In this document: one piece after another, positions 9,101 through 15,260 of the stretch
Layout of the letters: every line of letters starts with the position of its first letter
How positions within the stretch are numbered: position 1 is the stretch's first letter
Assembly: GCA_964568355.1 (NCBI GenBank)
Contig: CAZMRK010000862.1
Coordinates: forward strand, 1-19,719
DNA: 19,719 nt
Reading direction: 5' to 3'
Source: JAJPJX01 sp964568355
GTDB taxonomy: Bacteria > Acidobacteriota > Terriglobia > Bryobacterales > Bryobacteraceae
The notes under the pieces: model-generated
What the model saw: only the letters and a program-made list of their open reading frames with translations
Database searches by the model: none
Told to the model about the DNA's origin: nothing
Program-made: the position numbers and the translations under genes

Positions 9101-9395
9101 CGTTGGTCCCAGGCTGGAAGAAAACTTTGATCATGCTCACGCCCAACAACGAGCGGGACTCCATATGGTCGATGCCGCTAGCGATGGTGAACCACCGCTC
9201 CAGGGGGTTAGTAATATCCGTTTCAATGTCCTCAGGCGGCATGCCGGAGTAAAAGGTCGCCACGACAACCTCAGGCAGGTTGATGGAGGGAAACAGATCC
9301 ACGGGCATTCGTGCCAGGCTGGTGACACCGATGACCACGAGAGCCAAGCAGATGACAATGATGAAGTACGGATTGCGGATCGAAAATCGGGGCAT
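6177..9395 (-). CDS. RND efflux permease, paralogue B (HAE1/AcrB-like)
   Basis: A 1072-residue inner-membrane RND exporter subunit, collinear with paralogue A and nearly identical in its first 300 residues. The same unusual relay is present: TM4 R395-V-I-D398-N399 and TM10 A972-D-S974-N. TM5 has Gly439 and Cys442 where A has two aspartates. The two proteins differ mainly in the cytoplasmic linker (about residues 489-520, here rich in Pro/Arg) and in a periplasmic loop at 803-834. Nucleotide divergence is spread through synonymous positions, so the duplication is not very recent. It lies 26 bp downstream of the adaptor gene and is the first of the two permeases in transcription order. Two permeases behind one adaptor recalls MdtABC/MuxABC, where two RND subunits form a mixed trimer; that is an inference here. 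Confidence 0.95.
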   Translation of the reverse strand: MPRFSIRNPYFIIVICLALVVIGVTSLARMPVDLFPSINLPEVVVATFYSGMPPEDIETDITNPLERWFTIASGIDHMESRSLLGVSMIKVFFQPGTNANAAVTQLSNLALADLKRLPPGTLPPVVLKFDASSLPVCLVTVKGEGLNETQLHDLAQFQIRNQIAVVKGATIPPPFGGMYRQIMVYVDPYKLASRQLSPMDVVQSVNQSNLILPAGDVKLGPFDYYVYSNAMVQNVQELNQLPIKTIGTSWTTIGDVGHAEDSHQIQYNAVRVDGQRSTYIPIMKQGGDTNTLQVVSDLRNLLGRLFDLPKQLKTDIVFDQSVYVREALETVLHEGAIGLILTSLMILIFLGSMRATSAVLLSIPLSALATFVVLFMMGSTINTMILGGLALAFSRVIDNSVISLENIYRHLETGALPSTAAELGGQEVSLAVLAATLVGVVCFFPVVFLFGVSKFLFSALALAFSLSLLASFVVAMTVIPLFCSRFLRSMEGAHRPHAPSTEGPPPRRRASLGSRLNLAFNRGFNRVLDVYERSVRLALQRPAWTVVLLTGVFVASLAIYPFLGLAFFPQTDAGQFSINVKVPTGSRIDRTERYVARIEDIIRQQVKPKDLNMVVSNIGVVNDFSSLYTTNAGSYTATVQAQLTRDHKISSFEYIDRVRDAIATRYPDVRTFFTSGSMVDAILNMGMLAPIDVQLSGKDIGAIYKIAQDLASRIRHIPGVGSVYIPQDMNYPAVRLNIDRVHAAEMGLSQDTIVDNVITALNSNTMIAPNYWVDYKTGNDYFLTVQYFENGKGAIHNMLDLQQIPLGTYSTADPDNGEHVSASPRPLGKPTTALRNVINLQYTQSATEYDHYQIQRVVDLYVTPSGEELGKPRTAIQDVLASLKLPANVRVNLRGMVQNMNESFKSFAYGFILSFVLLYLILVAQFRSFIDPFLIMLAIPMGFVGVLIVLPLTHSTLNVMSLMGVLMLIGTADSNSILIVDFAHRLREQRLSVTDAVITACRVRLRPILMTSLATIIGMIPMAMKLGTGAEQYAPMARAIIGGLTSSVILTVFIVPAAYVLVYDRKRTEPQA

Positions 9396-9421
9396 GGCTT
9401 TCTACATGTACACGCCACCGG

Positions 9422-10702
9422 CTAGCTCGGGGAAGGCTGCCCGAGCATTTCTACCTTTTGTGGTTTGACCTGCTGTCCTGTTTTGAGACCGCCACGGTCG
9501 CTGACTACAACCAGGTCGCCATCCCGGAGACCGGAGAGAACCTCAGCATCAGTGGCAGTCTGAATACCAAGCCGGATGGGGCGATCTTCCAGGCGATTTT
9601 CGCCGTCCACGAGAAAAACAGTGGTTTTATCGGCTTCGTGATTGACGGCTTGAAGAGGAACGACGAGGGCACGGTCTTGCCGGTCCAGCGTGAGGGTCGC
9701 CTCGGCGTAAAGGCCGGCCATCAGCTCGCGATGCGGATTCGGGACGTCCACCTCGGTATGCATGGTTCGAGTTTCTTCGCGAACGTCCACAGAAAAGCGC
9801 GCCACCCTTCCGGGAAAGGTCTTCTGGAGCGACGGCACCATGACGCTCACCGGGTCACCAATACGGATATACCGGACATAGGCTTCGGGAACGGGAATGA
9901 CCAGACGGAACAAGTCGTCTTGCGAAAGGCGCACAAGAGGCATGGCCTGTGTACTGGAATTGGTGCCTGCCTGCAGGAGAGTTCCGTAATTGGCATAGCG
10001 TTGTGTCACTACACCGGCGAAAGGCGCCTTAATCTGGCTGTAGTCGTAGAGCACCTGATCCTGTTGCCGTTTTGCCTTGGTCTCGCCAAGCTGGTTCTCG
10101 GCCGCCTCCAAAGCCGACTTGGCGGCCTCCACCTGAGCTTCGGCAGCAAGGTCGCGGCCCTGTACGTCGTCGACTTCCTGCTGGGCAACCAGTCCCGGCC
10201 TTTCCTTTGCCACCGTGGCGAGGCGTTCATACTGCAGGTGGCGCACCTTGTGCTGCGCTTCGACCCGGTTGAGTTCCTGGGCAGCGTGGGCGACCTGACT
10301 GGTCATATTCTTGACGGCAGCCTCATCACGCTGGAGCAGCATCTGCAATTCGGGGATCTCGAGCACGGCCATGAGCTGATCGCGCTCGACCCGACTGCCG
10401 TAATCGACCAGCAGGCGCCGGACGAAGCCAGACTCCTTCGCATAGACGTCAATTTCCTGAAAGGGCACCAGTTCGGAGGACAACGTGAGGCGGCGCGCGA
10501 GAGGCTTCCGGATGATCGGGCTGACGCCTACGGTGGTGGAGGCCATGGCGGGGGCACCGGCATGGACTTTTTGGGTCCGCTGACATGCCGGCGTGAAGAA
10601 AGCGAGGGTGAGCACCGCCGCGACTTGCGGCAGAAGCGGCCCTCGGCCAAACTTGACGCGACCGCCAGATGGATTGGAGTACGGATTCATGGAGGATGTC
10701 AT
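9422..10702 (-). CDS. RND efflux periplasmic adaptor (membrane fusion) lipoprotein
   Basis: A 426-residue adaptor joining the RND permease to the TolC channel. After a positively charged start, a hydrophobic segment ends in 'FFTPAC', so Cys40 is a probable lipidation site. Then come the first half of the barrel-sandwich (biotinyl-lipoyl-like) domain ('VYAKESGFVRRLLVDYGSRVERDQ'), a long alpha-helical hairpin rich in Gln/Glu/Ala (about 110-220), the second half of the barrel sandwich ('IKAPFAGVVTQRYANYGTLLQAG'), a beta-barrel, and a membrane-proximal domain. This order is typical of AcrA/MexA/HlyD-type adaptors. The ATG at 10702 overlaps the stop of the RraA-family gene by 4 bp (ATGA), indicating translational coupling; a second in-frame ATG occurs four codons later. 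Substrate unknown. Confidence 0.93.
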   Translation of the reverse strand: MTSSMNPYSNPSGGRVKFGRGPLLPQVAAVLTLAFFTPACQRTQKVHAGAPAMASTTVGVSPIIRKPLARRLTLSSELVPFQEIDVYAKESGFVRRLLVDYGSRVERDQLMAVLEIPELQMLLQRDEAAVKNMTSQVAHAAQELNRVEAQHKVRHLQYERLATVAKERPGLVAQQEVDDVQGRDLAAEAQVEAAKSALEAAENQLGETKAKRQQDQVLYDYSQIKAPFAGVVTQRYANYGTLLQAGTNSSTQAMPLVRLSQDDLFRLVIPVPEAYVRYIRIGDPVSVMVPSLQKTFPGRVARFSVDVREETRTMHTEVDVPNPHRELMAGLYAEATLTLDRQDRALVVPLQAVNHEADKTTVFLVDGENRLEDRPIRLGIQTATDAEVLSGLRDGDLVVVSDRGGLKTGQQVKPQKVEMLGQPSPS

Positions 10703-11397
10703 CTCATCCCGTCGATTCTGGATTTGAGTGTTTCGAGCGAGAATTCGGGCGAATAAAGGAACTCGATGAAACTCTGTTCGCGGTCGCGCTGTTCATTGGC
10801 GACCTTGGGGATGAGGGCGGCGATCGAATGTGGTACGGACTGAATACCATGGCGGTCGCCGTGCAATAAATCGCCGGGCTTAACCCTCAGGCCGCCAACC
10901 TCAACCGGTTCGCCGAAATCCACGATATGGGCGTACGCATGGGAAACGGTCAGGGTGCGGGCGAAAATATAAAATCCCATCTTTTCCAGAGCGGAAATGT
11001 CACGGACTGCTCCGTTGGTGACGTATCCGACGCAGCCCATAGCGCGGCAGATGTGGGCGTGAATTTCGCCGAACATCGCTCCAAGCGCGGGCTGGTGGTC
11101 CACATCCTGCAACACGATGACACGGGGTTCGGGAATTGTGGCCACATATTCCCACCACTCCATGCGGTCGTAGTAGAAGCGGCCGGAAATCGGCGCGCTC
11201 GCCGTACGGATGGTCCCAGGCACGGCATATCCCACAAGCGGCCGGGCGCAAGAAACCATGCAGCGGACCGAGCCATCGGCATAGCCTTCGTTTCGGAGCC
11301 GGACATTGAAACTCTCGATTGCGTTCGAAATGGCACAACTATCAAGATCCTGAAGCCGCTTCAGCACTTCCAGTGAAAGCCAGTCAGAGGGATGCAT
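10699..11397 (-). CDS. RraA family protein (HMG/CHA aldolase-like)
   Basis: A 232-residue soluble protein of the RraA/4-hydroxy-4-methyl-2-oxoglutarate aldolase family. Visible signatures: 'LDSCAISNAIE' near the N-terminus, 'LGAMFGEIHAH' (about 105-114), 'GYVTNGAVRD' (124-133, carrying the Arg132-Asp133 pair used for substrate and metal binding in the aldolases), and 'PGDLLHGDRHGIQSVP' (174-189). It is longer than E. coli RraA (about 160 residues), which fits the aldolase-like branch better than the RNase E inhibitor branch. It is the first gene of the efflux operon and overlaps the adaptor by ATGA, so its product is made with the pump. No clear Shine-Dalgarno precedes the ATG at 11397. Family membership confident; whether it is an aldolase, a regulator or something else is open. 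Confidence 0.85.
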   Translation of the reverse strand: MHPSDWLSLEVLKRLQDLDSCAISNAIESFNVRLRNEGYADGSVRCMVSCARPLVGYAVPGTIRTASAPISGRFYYDRMEWWEYVATIPEPRVIVLQDVDHQPALGAMFGEIHAHICRAMGCVGYVTNGAVRDISALEKMGFYIFARTLTVSHAYAHIVDFGEPVEVGGLRVKPGDLLHGDRHGIQSVPHSIAALIPKVANEQRDREQSFIEFLYSPEFSLETLKSRIDGMR

Positions 11398-11411
11398 GGA
11401 AAAAGTTTTGG

Positions 11412-11421
11412 CGGGTATGCG
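11412..11421 (+). repeat. Direct repeat CGGGTATGCG, copy 1
   Basis: Exact 10-bp repeat of 11504-11513, 92 bp apart (about nine helical turns), located 15 bp upstream of the RraA-family start codon. The two copies flank the 12-bp palindrome. A paired operator is conceivable; chance is also possible. Confidence 0.3.
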
Positions 11422-11464
11422 TTGTTGGAGCCCGCAACTCTCAGTGTGTGGAGGCAGACCTCGC

Positions 11465-11476
11465 AGGGATATCCCT
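11465..11476. promoter_or_regulatory. 12-bp perfect palindrome, candidate operator
   Basis: AGGGATATCCCT is a perfect inverted repeat in the non-coding divergent region, 68 bp upstream of the RraA-family start. A dimeric regulator, for example the NarL-type response regulator encoded next door, could bind such a site, but no known consensus is matched. Confidence 0.3.
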
Positions 11477-11503
11477 TGTTCGCCGTATTCTCGGATCGAG
11501 AGT

Positions 11504-11513
11504 CGGGTATGCG
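11504..11513 (+). repeat. Direct repeat CGGGTATGCG, copy 2
   Basis: Exact copy of 11412-11421 in the same orientation, on the other side of the palindrome at 11465-11476. Confidence 0.3.
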
Positions 11514-11698
11514 CCGGGGGGGTAATCCCTGTCGCCCAGCCGATCCAGTGCGATTTCTTGAAGATTACCGTGTCGGCGGTATGGAAACGGGAGCGGAGAG
11601 CCTGCCCAATGAGAAGATGCGGCTGGCACGCATTGTGACTGCCGCTTCTTAATCATGATGATGGACAAAGTAAACCTCCCAAGGGAAAGGAATCAAAG

Positions 11699-13102
11699 GT
11701 GATCGCACGGGCTGGCGCCAGGCGGCGCACGTTGATTTTTGGCCCGACGAAGAGCCGCGTGATCCTTTTTGTGGCATTTGGTGGAATGTTGGGGTTGATG
11801 GTGCTGGTCGGGTTCGACTCGGTACGGGCGCTATCGCAGATTCAGCGGGCCAATGACGAAACACGCAAGGAGTTCCTTGCGCGGACCAAGGTACTCGAGC
11901 AGATCCGCACGAACGTGTATCTTTCCGGTACCTACGTGCGGGACTATCTACTCGACCCGGAACCCCAGAGGGCTGAAGAGCATAAAAGCAGCCTGATTCG
12001 GGCACGCGAGGAGACCGGGGCCGCACTGGAGACGTACAAGGGGCTGATGCGTCCTCGGGAATCGGGGCCGGTTGCGTCGCTGTCCCAGCAATTGAGCGAC
12101 TTCTGGCAGGTGCTGGCCCCGGTTTCCAGTTGGACCCCGGCCCAACGGAGGAAGGACGGATTCGAATTCCTCCGGCGCGAGGTCCTTCCCCGGCGTAGGG
12201 CGATGCTGGGGATCGCCGACCAGATCGCGGAGGTAAACGAATCGCAACTGAACGCTGGGAAGGACCGGATCGCGTACATCTTCGCGCATTTCCGAAATCG
12301 CCTGGCGTTCACGATCGGAACCACGATCGGGTTGGGGCTGCTGCTGGCCATGTTCAGTTTCAGTAAAATGCTGCAACTGGAGGAAGAAGCCGGGCTAAGG
12401 TATCAGGAGATTGTCGACGCCCGAGCGGAGTTGAAATGCCTGTCCGCGCGGCTGGTAGAGGCGCAGGAGAATGAAAGGCGGTCGATTTCGCGGGAACTGC
12501 ATGACGAAATCGGGCAGGCGCTGTCTGGAGTGCTGGTGGAGTTGGCGAACCTGTCGCGGGCCATCCGTGGGAACGAGCCGGAAAGGGCGCTCGATGAACG
12601 GATGGACAGCATACGGCAGCTTACGGAAAATACGGTCACATCGGTGCGGAACATGGCACTGCTGCTTAGGCCCTCCATGCTGGACGACCTGGGGTTGATT
12701 CCGGCTCTGCAATGGCAAGCTCGAGAGGTTGCCAAGCGTGCCGGAATCAGGGTACGTGTATCCGCGGACAACGTGTCCGACGATTTGCCGGAAGAGCACA
12801 AGACATGTATTTATCGCGTGGTTCAGGAGGCCCTACATAACGCGTCGCGCCATGCCGAGGCGCGCCAGGTGCGGATCAGCGCGCAGCAACGGGCAGACCG
12901 CATCGTGCTGGCAATTGAAGACGACGGCCACGGGTTCGATCCGGATCTGGGCAGTGGACTCGGGTTACTAGGCATGCAGGAGAGAGTGTCGAACCTGGGT
13001 GGCACGTTCCGGGTGGAATCGCAGCCGGGACACGGCACGGTGATCCGGGTAGTCTTGCCGATTGCGCGGCAAGTGGAGTGGCAACTGCAGGTAATGGGAT
13101 GA
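11699..13102 (+). CDS. NarX/DegS-type sensor histidine kinase
   Basis: A 467-residue membrane-bound sensor kinase that phosphorylates the response regulator encoded just downstream. TM1 (about 21-39) and TM2 (202-220) bracket a periplasmic sensor of about 160 residues that looks all-helical, like four-helix-bundle sensors. A coiled-coil stretch leads to the HisKA_3 dimerisation domain with the phospho-acceptor His268 in 'SRELHDEIGQALSG'. The HATPase domain shows the N box ('VVQEALHNASRHA', Asn381), G1 ('DDGHGFDP', Asp408/409) and G2 ('GLGLLGMQER'). The start is a GTG with GGAAAGGA upstream; no other in-frame start is better. Its stop overlaps the regulator start (ATGA). It is divergent from the efflux operon, so control of the pump is plausible but unproven. 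Ligand unknown. Confidence 0.93.
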   Translation: MIARAGARRRTLIFGPTKSRVILFVAFGGMLGLMVLVGFDSVRALSQIQRANDETRKEFLARTKVLEQIRTNVYLSGTYVRDYLLDPEPQRAEEHKSSLIRAREETGAALETYKGLMRPRESGPVASLSQQLSDFWQVLAPVSSWTPAQRRKDGFEFLRREVLPRRRAMLGIADQIAEVNESQLNAGKDRIAYIFAHFRNRLAFTIGTTIGLGLLLAMFSFSKMLQLEEEAGLRYQEIVDARAELKCLSARLVEAQENERRSISRELHDEIGQALSGVLVELANLSRAIRGNEPERALDERMDSIRQLTENTVTSVRNMALLLRPSMLDDLGLIPALQWQAREVAKRAGIRVRVSADNVSDDLPEEHKTCIYRVVQEALHNASRHAEARQVRISAQQRADRIVLAIEDDGHGFDPDLGSGLGLLGMQERVSNLGGTFRVESQPGHGTVIRVVLPIARQVEWQLQVMG

Positions 13103-13743
13103 TCCGAATTCTTCTGGCAGACGATCACATAGTAATCCGGAAGGGATTGCGGCTTTTGCTGGAAAGCCAACCGGGCTTCAAGGTGGTGGCAGAAGCGTCG
13201 GACGGCCGCGAAACAGTGGCAATGGCGGAATCGCACGCGCCAAACGTAATTGTGCTGGACGTGGCCATGCCGAACCTGAACGGGATCGAAGCAGCGCGAC
13301 AAATTTCGGCGAAGACGCCGCAGGCGGCAATCGTGATCCTGAGCATGCACTCCGATGAGAGCTACGTGCTGCGGGCGTTGAAGGCGGGCGCCAGGGCGTA
13401 TCTGCTCAAGGATTCGGCCGAGGGTGATCTGATTAATGCGGTGAAGGCGGTAAATGCGGGTAAGGCATATTTCAGTCCGGCGATTAGCAAGATGCTGGTG
13501 GACGATTTCATGCGGCAGTTGCGGGAACGGGAAGTGGAGGACAGCTACGAACTGCTAACCAGCCGGGAGCGTGAGATATTGCAGCTACTTGCAGAGGGTA
13601 AAAGCAACAAAGAGATTGCCGCCGTGTTGAACCTGAGCCCGCATACTGTGGAGACGCACCGGGGGAACATTCTGCAGAAGCTGAACCTGCACAGCGTACC
13701 CGAACTGATTTTATACGCTGTGCGCAAGGGTGTCATTTCGTAG
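13099..13743 (+). CDS. NarL/FixJ family response regulator (LuxR-type HTH)
   Basis: A 214-residue DNA-binding response regulator. The receiver domain (1-120) has the acidic pair Asp8-Asp9, the phospho-acceptor Asp54 in 'IVLDVAMPNLNG', Ser82 and Lys104 ('YLLKD'). The LuxR/GerE helix-turn-helix (about 152-214) shows 'LTSREREILQLLAEGKSNKEIA' and 'LSPHTVETHRGNILQKL'. All phosphotransfer residues are intact. I chose the ATG at 13099 because it overlaps the kinase stop as ATGA and begins right at the canonical 'MIRILLADDH'; an upstream in-frame GTG at 13078 would add seven residues. The stop lies 6 bp from the stop of a convergent receiver-like gene, leaving no room for a separate terminator. Confidence 0.94.
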   Translation: MIRILLADDHIVIRKGLRLLLESQPGFKVVAEASDGRETVAMAESHAPNVIVLDVAMPNLNGIEAARQISAKTPQAAIVILSMHSDESYVLRALKAGARAYLLKDSAEGDLINAVKAVNAGKAYFSPAISKMLVDDFMRQLREREVEDSYELLTSREREILQLLAEGKSNKEIAAVLNLSPHTVETHRGNILQKLNLHSVPELILYAVRKGVIS

Positions 13744-13749
13744 GCGAGC

Positions 13750-14211
13750 TCAGGCCGGAGTTCGTTGGGACCAGAGGCGGAAGGCACAGTCCAAGGTTTG
13801 GATAAGATCCGATTTGCGGAGGGGGCGCGTGAGGACATCAAATCCACCGTGCTCGATGACGCTTCTCCAGAGAGAGGAATCTCCGTCTGAAGACAGCAGG
13901 ATGACGCTGGCGGGGCTAGGGAGCGAAAGGACAGCCGCGAGGAGTTGATGCCAGTCGGTCTGAGGCAGATCGCGATCGCACAGTACGATTGGGATTCGAG
14001 TGGCCTTGAGGCGTTCCAGGGCCGCTGCGAAGGATCCGGTGGACCACAACTTCCAACGGGTTTCAGAGAGCATGGATTCCAACGTCTTGCGGTCCGATTC
14101 CTGATGGGAAATCAGCAACAACGGTGTGCTTCCTGGATACTCCGAATCCTCGCCCGCATCTCGGTAAAATACGGAGTCGCGGAGTTTGCGGGCTAGAGCG
14201 TAGAGATTCAT
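13750..14211 (-). CDS. Degenerate receiver-domain protein (pseudo-receiver)
   Basis: A 153-residue single-domain protein resembling CheY-type receivers: strand 1 'TPLLLIS' (29-35), the phospho-acceptor region 'IPIVLCDRDLPQTDW' with Asp79, strand 4 'ASVILLSSDG' (Ser107) and strand 5 'FDVLTRPLRKSDLIQTL'. The acidic pair normally at the end of strand 1 is replaced by Ser-His ('LISHQ'), and the invariant lysine before the cis-proline is Arg129. Normal Mg-dependent phosphorylation is therefore doubtful. The ATG at 14211 has AAGGGA upstream and overlaps the stop of the small membrane protein gene (ATGA); an in-frame extension to 14310 adds a Ser-rich, unconvincing leader. It ends 6 bp from the NarL-type regulator, tail to tail, and could modulate that system by protein contact (inferred). 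Confidence 0.72.
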   Translation of the reverse strand: MNLYALARKLRDSVFYRDAGEDSEYPGSTPLLLISHQESDRKTLESMLSETRWKLWSTGSFAAALERLKATRIPIVLCDRDLPQTDWHQLLAAVLSLPSPASVILLSSDGDSSLWRSVIEHGGFDVLTRPLRKSDLIQTLDCAFRLWSQRTPA

Positions 14212-14522
14212 ACGTCCCTTCGAGAGCAGACTGCAGTTCGCCGATGATGCTTGCGATCTTGTCTGCGCCTTTGGGTCAGAGGATGAGCCATTCTCGCATT
14301 GGGAAGGCACCTGGTCGCCAAGCAGTAGACGAACAAAAGCAGAAAGGCGATCATTCCAGCGGCCTCGCCCGTGAACTCCAACCAGGACCAGTCACTCGCA
14401 GACGATACCGTTTCGTCGGAATCGCTGGACATCACCTGACCGCTCCAAGCAAGGAGAGCCGGGCCTAGCACACGTGGAGCAGCTAGACTGAGGATCACAA
14501 GGAAAACGAATCTTGAGCGCAT
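14208..14522 (-). CDS. Small hypothetical membrane protein
   Basis: A 104-residue protein I do not recognise. An N-terminal hydrophobic stretch (about 4-27, 'FVFLVILSLAAP') could be a signal peptide or first helix. A second clear helix runs about 53-70 ('AAGMIAFLLLFVYCLA'), between a short acidic/Ser-rich loop and a strongly basic tail (Arg/His/Lys, 80-104), so the tail is probably cytoplasmic. Its TGA shares an ATGA with the start of the pseudo-receiver gene, the main reason to accept it as real; the ribosome binding site before its own ATG is weak. The pair may form a membrane component plus cytoplasmic partner. Other frames across the region lack comparable hydrophobic pattern. Confidence 0.45.
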   Translation of the reverse strand: MRSRFVFLVILSLAAPRVLGPALLAWSGQVMSSDSDETVSSASDWSWLEFTGEAAGMIAFLLLFVYCLATRCLPNARMAHPLTQRRRQDRKHHRRTAVCSRRDV

Positions 14523-14827
14523 GTGCCGGGTTCGGTCTGGCGAGGGCGGAGGCTCCCCGGCGCGTTCGCTGCACCGAGATCAGCACCTCGCCCTCACTAA
14601 CAACGGTAACGTGAACGCGTCCGCGGAGCCCATACTCTCGATGGGGTATTTTCTCTAGAAAAAGCGGCTGCAAGTCGCGAAAGCACACCAACTGCGGGTC
14701 GGAATTGAGCACCGATCTAGCGTTGTTATGTATGGTAAATCTTCTCCGTAAAGTATGGTGAGCCCGGCAGACAGGCCTAAGAGTTGCTTTAGTATGCTAC
14801 GCAAGATTACCGGCAGGCCCCCCAGAG
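14523..14827. other. Intergenic region upstream of small membrane protein and TIGR03437 remnant
   Basis: About 300 bp without a convincing gene. On the minus strand a frame from a GTG at 14712 reads through to 14392 and overlaps the small membrane protein; its first 60 residues look moderately protein-like, but it has no ribosome binding site and no known motif. Around 14726-14760 the sequence turns AT-rich with the 7-mer GTATGGT twice (14731 and 14753), which could hold promoters in either direction. No consensus pair is good enough to call. Confidence 0.3.
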
Positions 14828-15217
14828 GCGCCCCCTGCAATCAGTGCTTTGGTCAATGCTGCCAGCGGCGCCGCCCAGACGGTGGCACCGGGAGAGCTCA
14901 TCAGCATCTATGGCAGCAATTTGGGAGCATCTGCCGCTTGGATCAACGCAGCCGAAAACGCCGCCTTCCCGAAGGTCGCCGGCTCCGCCACCGTCCTGTT
15001 CGACAATTCGCCTGCGGCAATATGGCTTTCTTCGTCCAGCCAAATCAATGCTTTCATTCTCCATCGTTACTCCACTCAGATCGGAGCCAAGGTAACGGTT
15101 CGCGTGGAGGTTGATGGAGTGCGCTCCGATCTCCTCATGGTGACCGTGGCAAAGTCGGCCTTCGATCTTTTCACCGCGGACGGCTCCGGAGCCGGACCGG
15201 CCGCTGCCTATAACCAA
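14828..15217 (+). pseudogene. Remnant of Solibacter C-terminal domain (TIGR03437)
   Basis: A decapitated C-terminal domain about 130 residues long, typical of large secreted proteins in Candidatus Solibacter and relatives. The frame reads 'PPAISALVNAAS', 'APGELISIYGSNLG', 'SSSQINA', 'VRVEVDGVRSDLLMVTV' and 'FTADGSGAGPAAAYNQ', the conserved order of the domain. Nothing upstream encodes the rest of such a protein: a stop lies in the same frame at 14759-14761. Recognisable homology ends at about 15217, after which the frame drifts into the PadR leader without a stop, so the raw frame (TTG at 14849 to 15667) looks like a domain-PadR fusion. I regard this as a gene fragment left by a rearrangement rather than an expressed protein. 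Confidence 0.7.
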
Positions 15218-15231
15218 GCGCAAAAGCACAA

Positions 15232-15246
15232 AATAATCGGATTATT
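15232..15246. promoter_or_regulatory. AT-rich palindrome upstream of padR-ADOP, candidate operator
   Basis: AATAATCGGATTATT is a perfect inverted repeat with 7-bp arms around one central base, 77 bp before the PadR start codon and just beyond the end of the TIGR03437 remnant. PadR dimers bind palindromic AT-containing sites near their own promoters, so autoregulation is a reasonable guess. It does not look like a terminator (no GC stem or T run). Confidence 0.4.
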
Positions 15247-15260
15247 AAATCCTTTTCCTT

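Larger units (their letters stand above)
11398..11698. other. Divergent regulatory region between efflux operon and two-component system
   Basis: These 301 bp lie between the start of the RraA/efflux operon (minus) and the histidine kinase (plus). They carry a 12-bp palindrome and a spaced 10-bp direct repeat (listed separately). On the minus strand GGGAGG at 11675-11680 sits 6 nt before a TTG (11668) that opens a 75-codon frame ending at 11441; it has no recognisable motif and is doubtful. A 15-codon frame on the plus strand (ATG 11655, stop 11700-11702) overlaps the kinase GTG but lacks a ribosome binding site. No strong sigma-70 promoter is evident. Confidence 0.4.

Noticed and set aside
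9458..10756. 432-codon plus-strand open frame
   Set aside because: Antisense to the adaptor gene, which shows the full membrane fusion protein domain order; long antisense frames are expected at this GC content.
14212..14310. 33-residue N-terminal extension of the pseudo-receiver
   Set aside because: The extension is Ser-rich and lies in the overlapping membrane protein gene, while the ATG at 14211 has a ribosome binding site and an ATGA overlap.
15181..15194. 14-bp GC palindrome CGGCTCCGGAGCCG
   Set aside because: It falls in the Gly/Ser/Ala-rich coding part of the TIGR03437 remnant and is explained by its codons; no T run follows.
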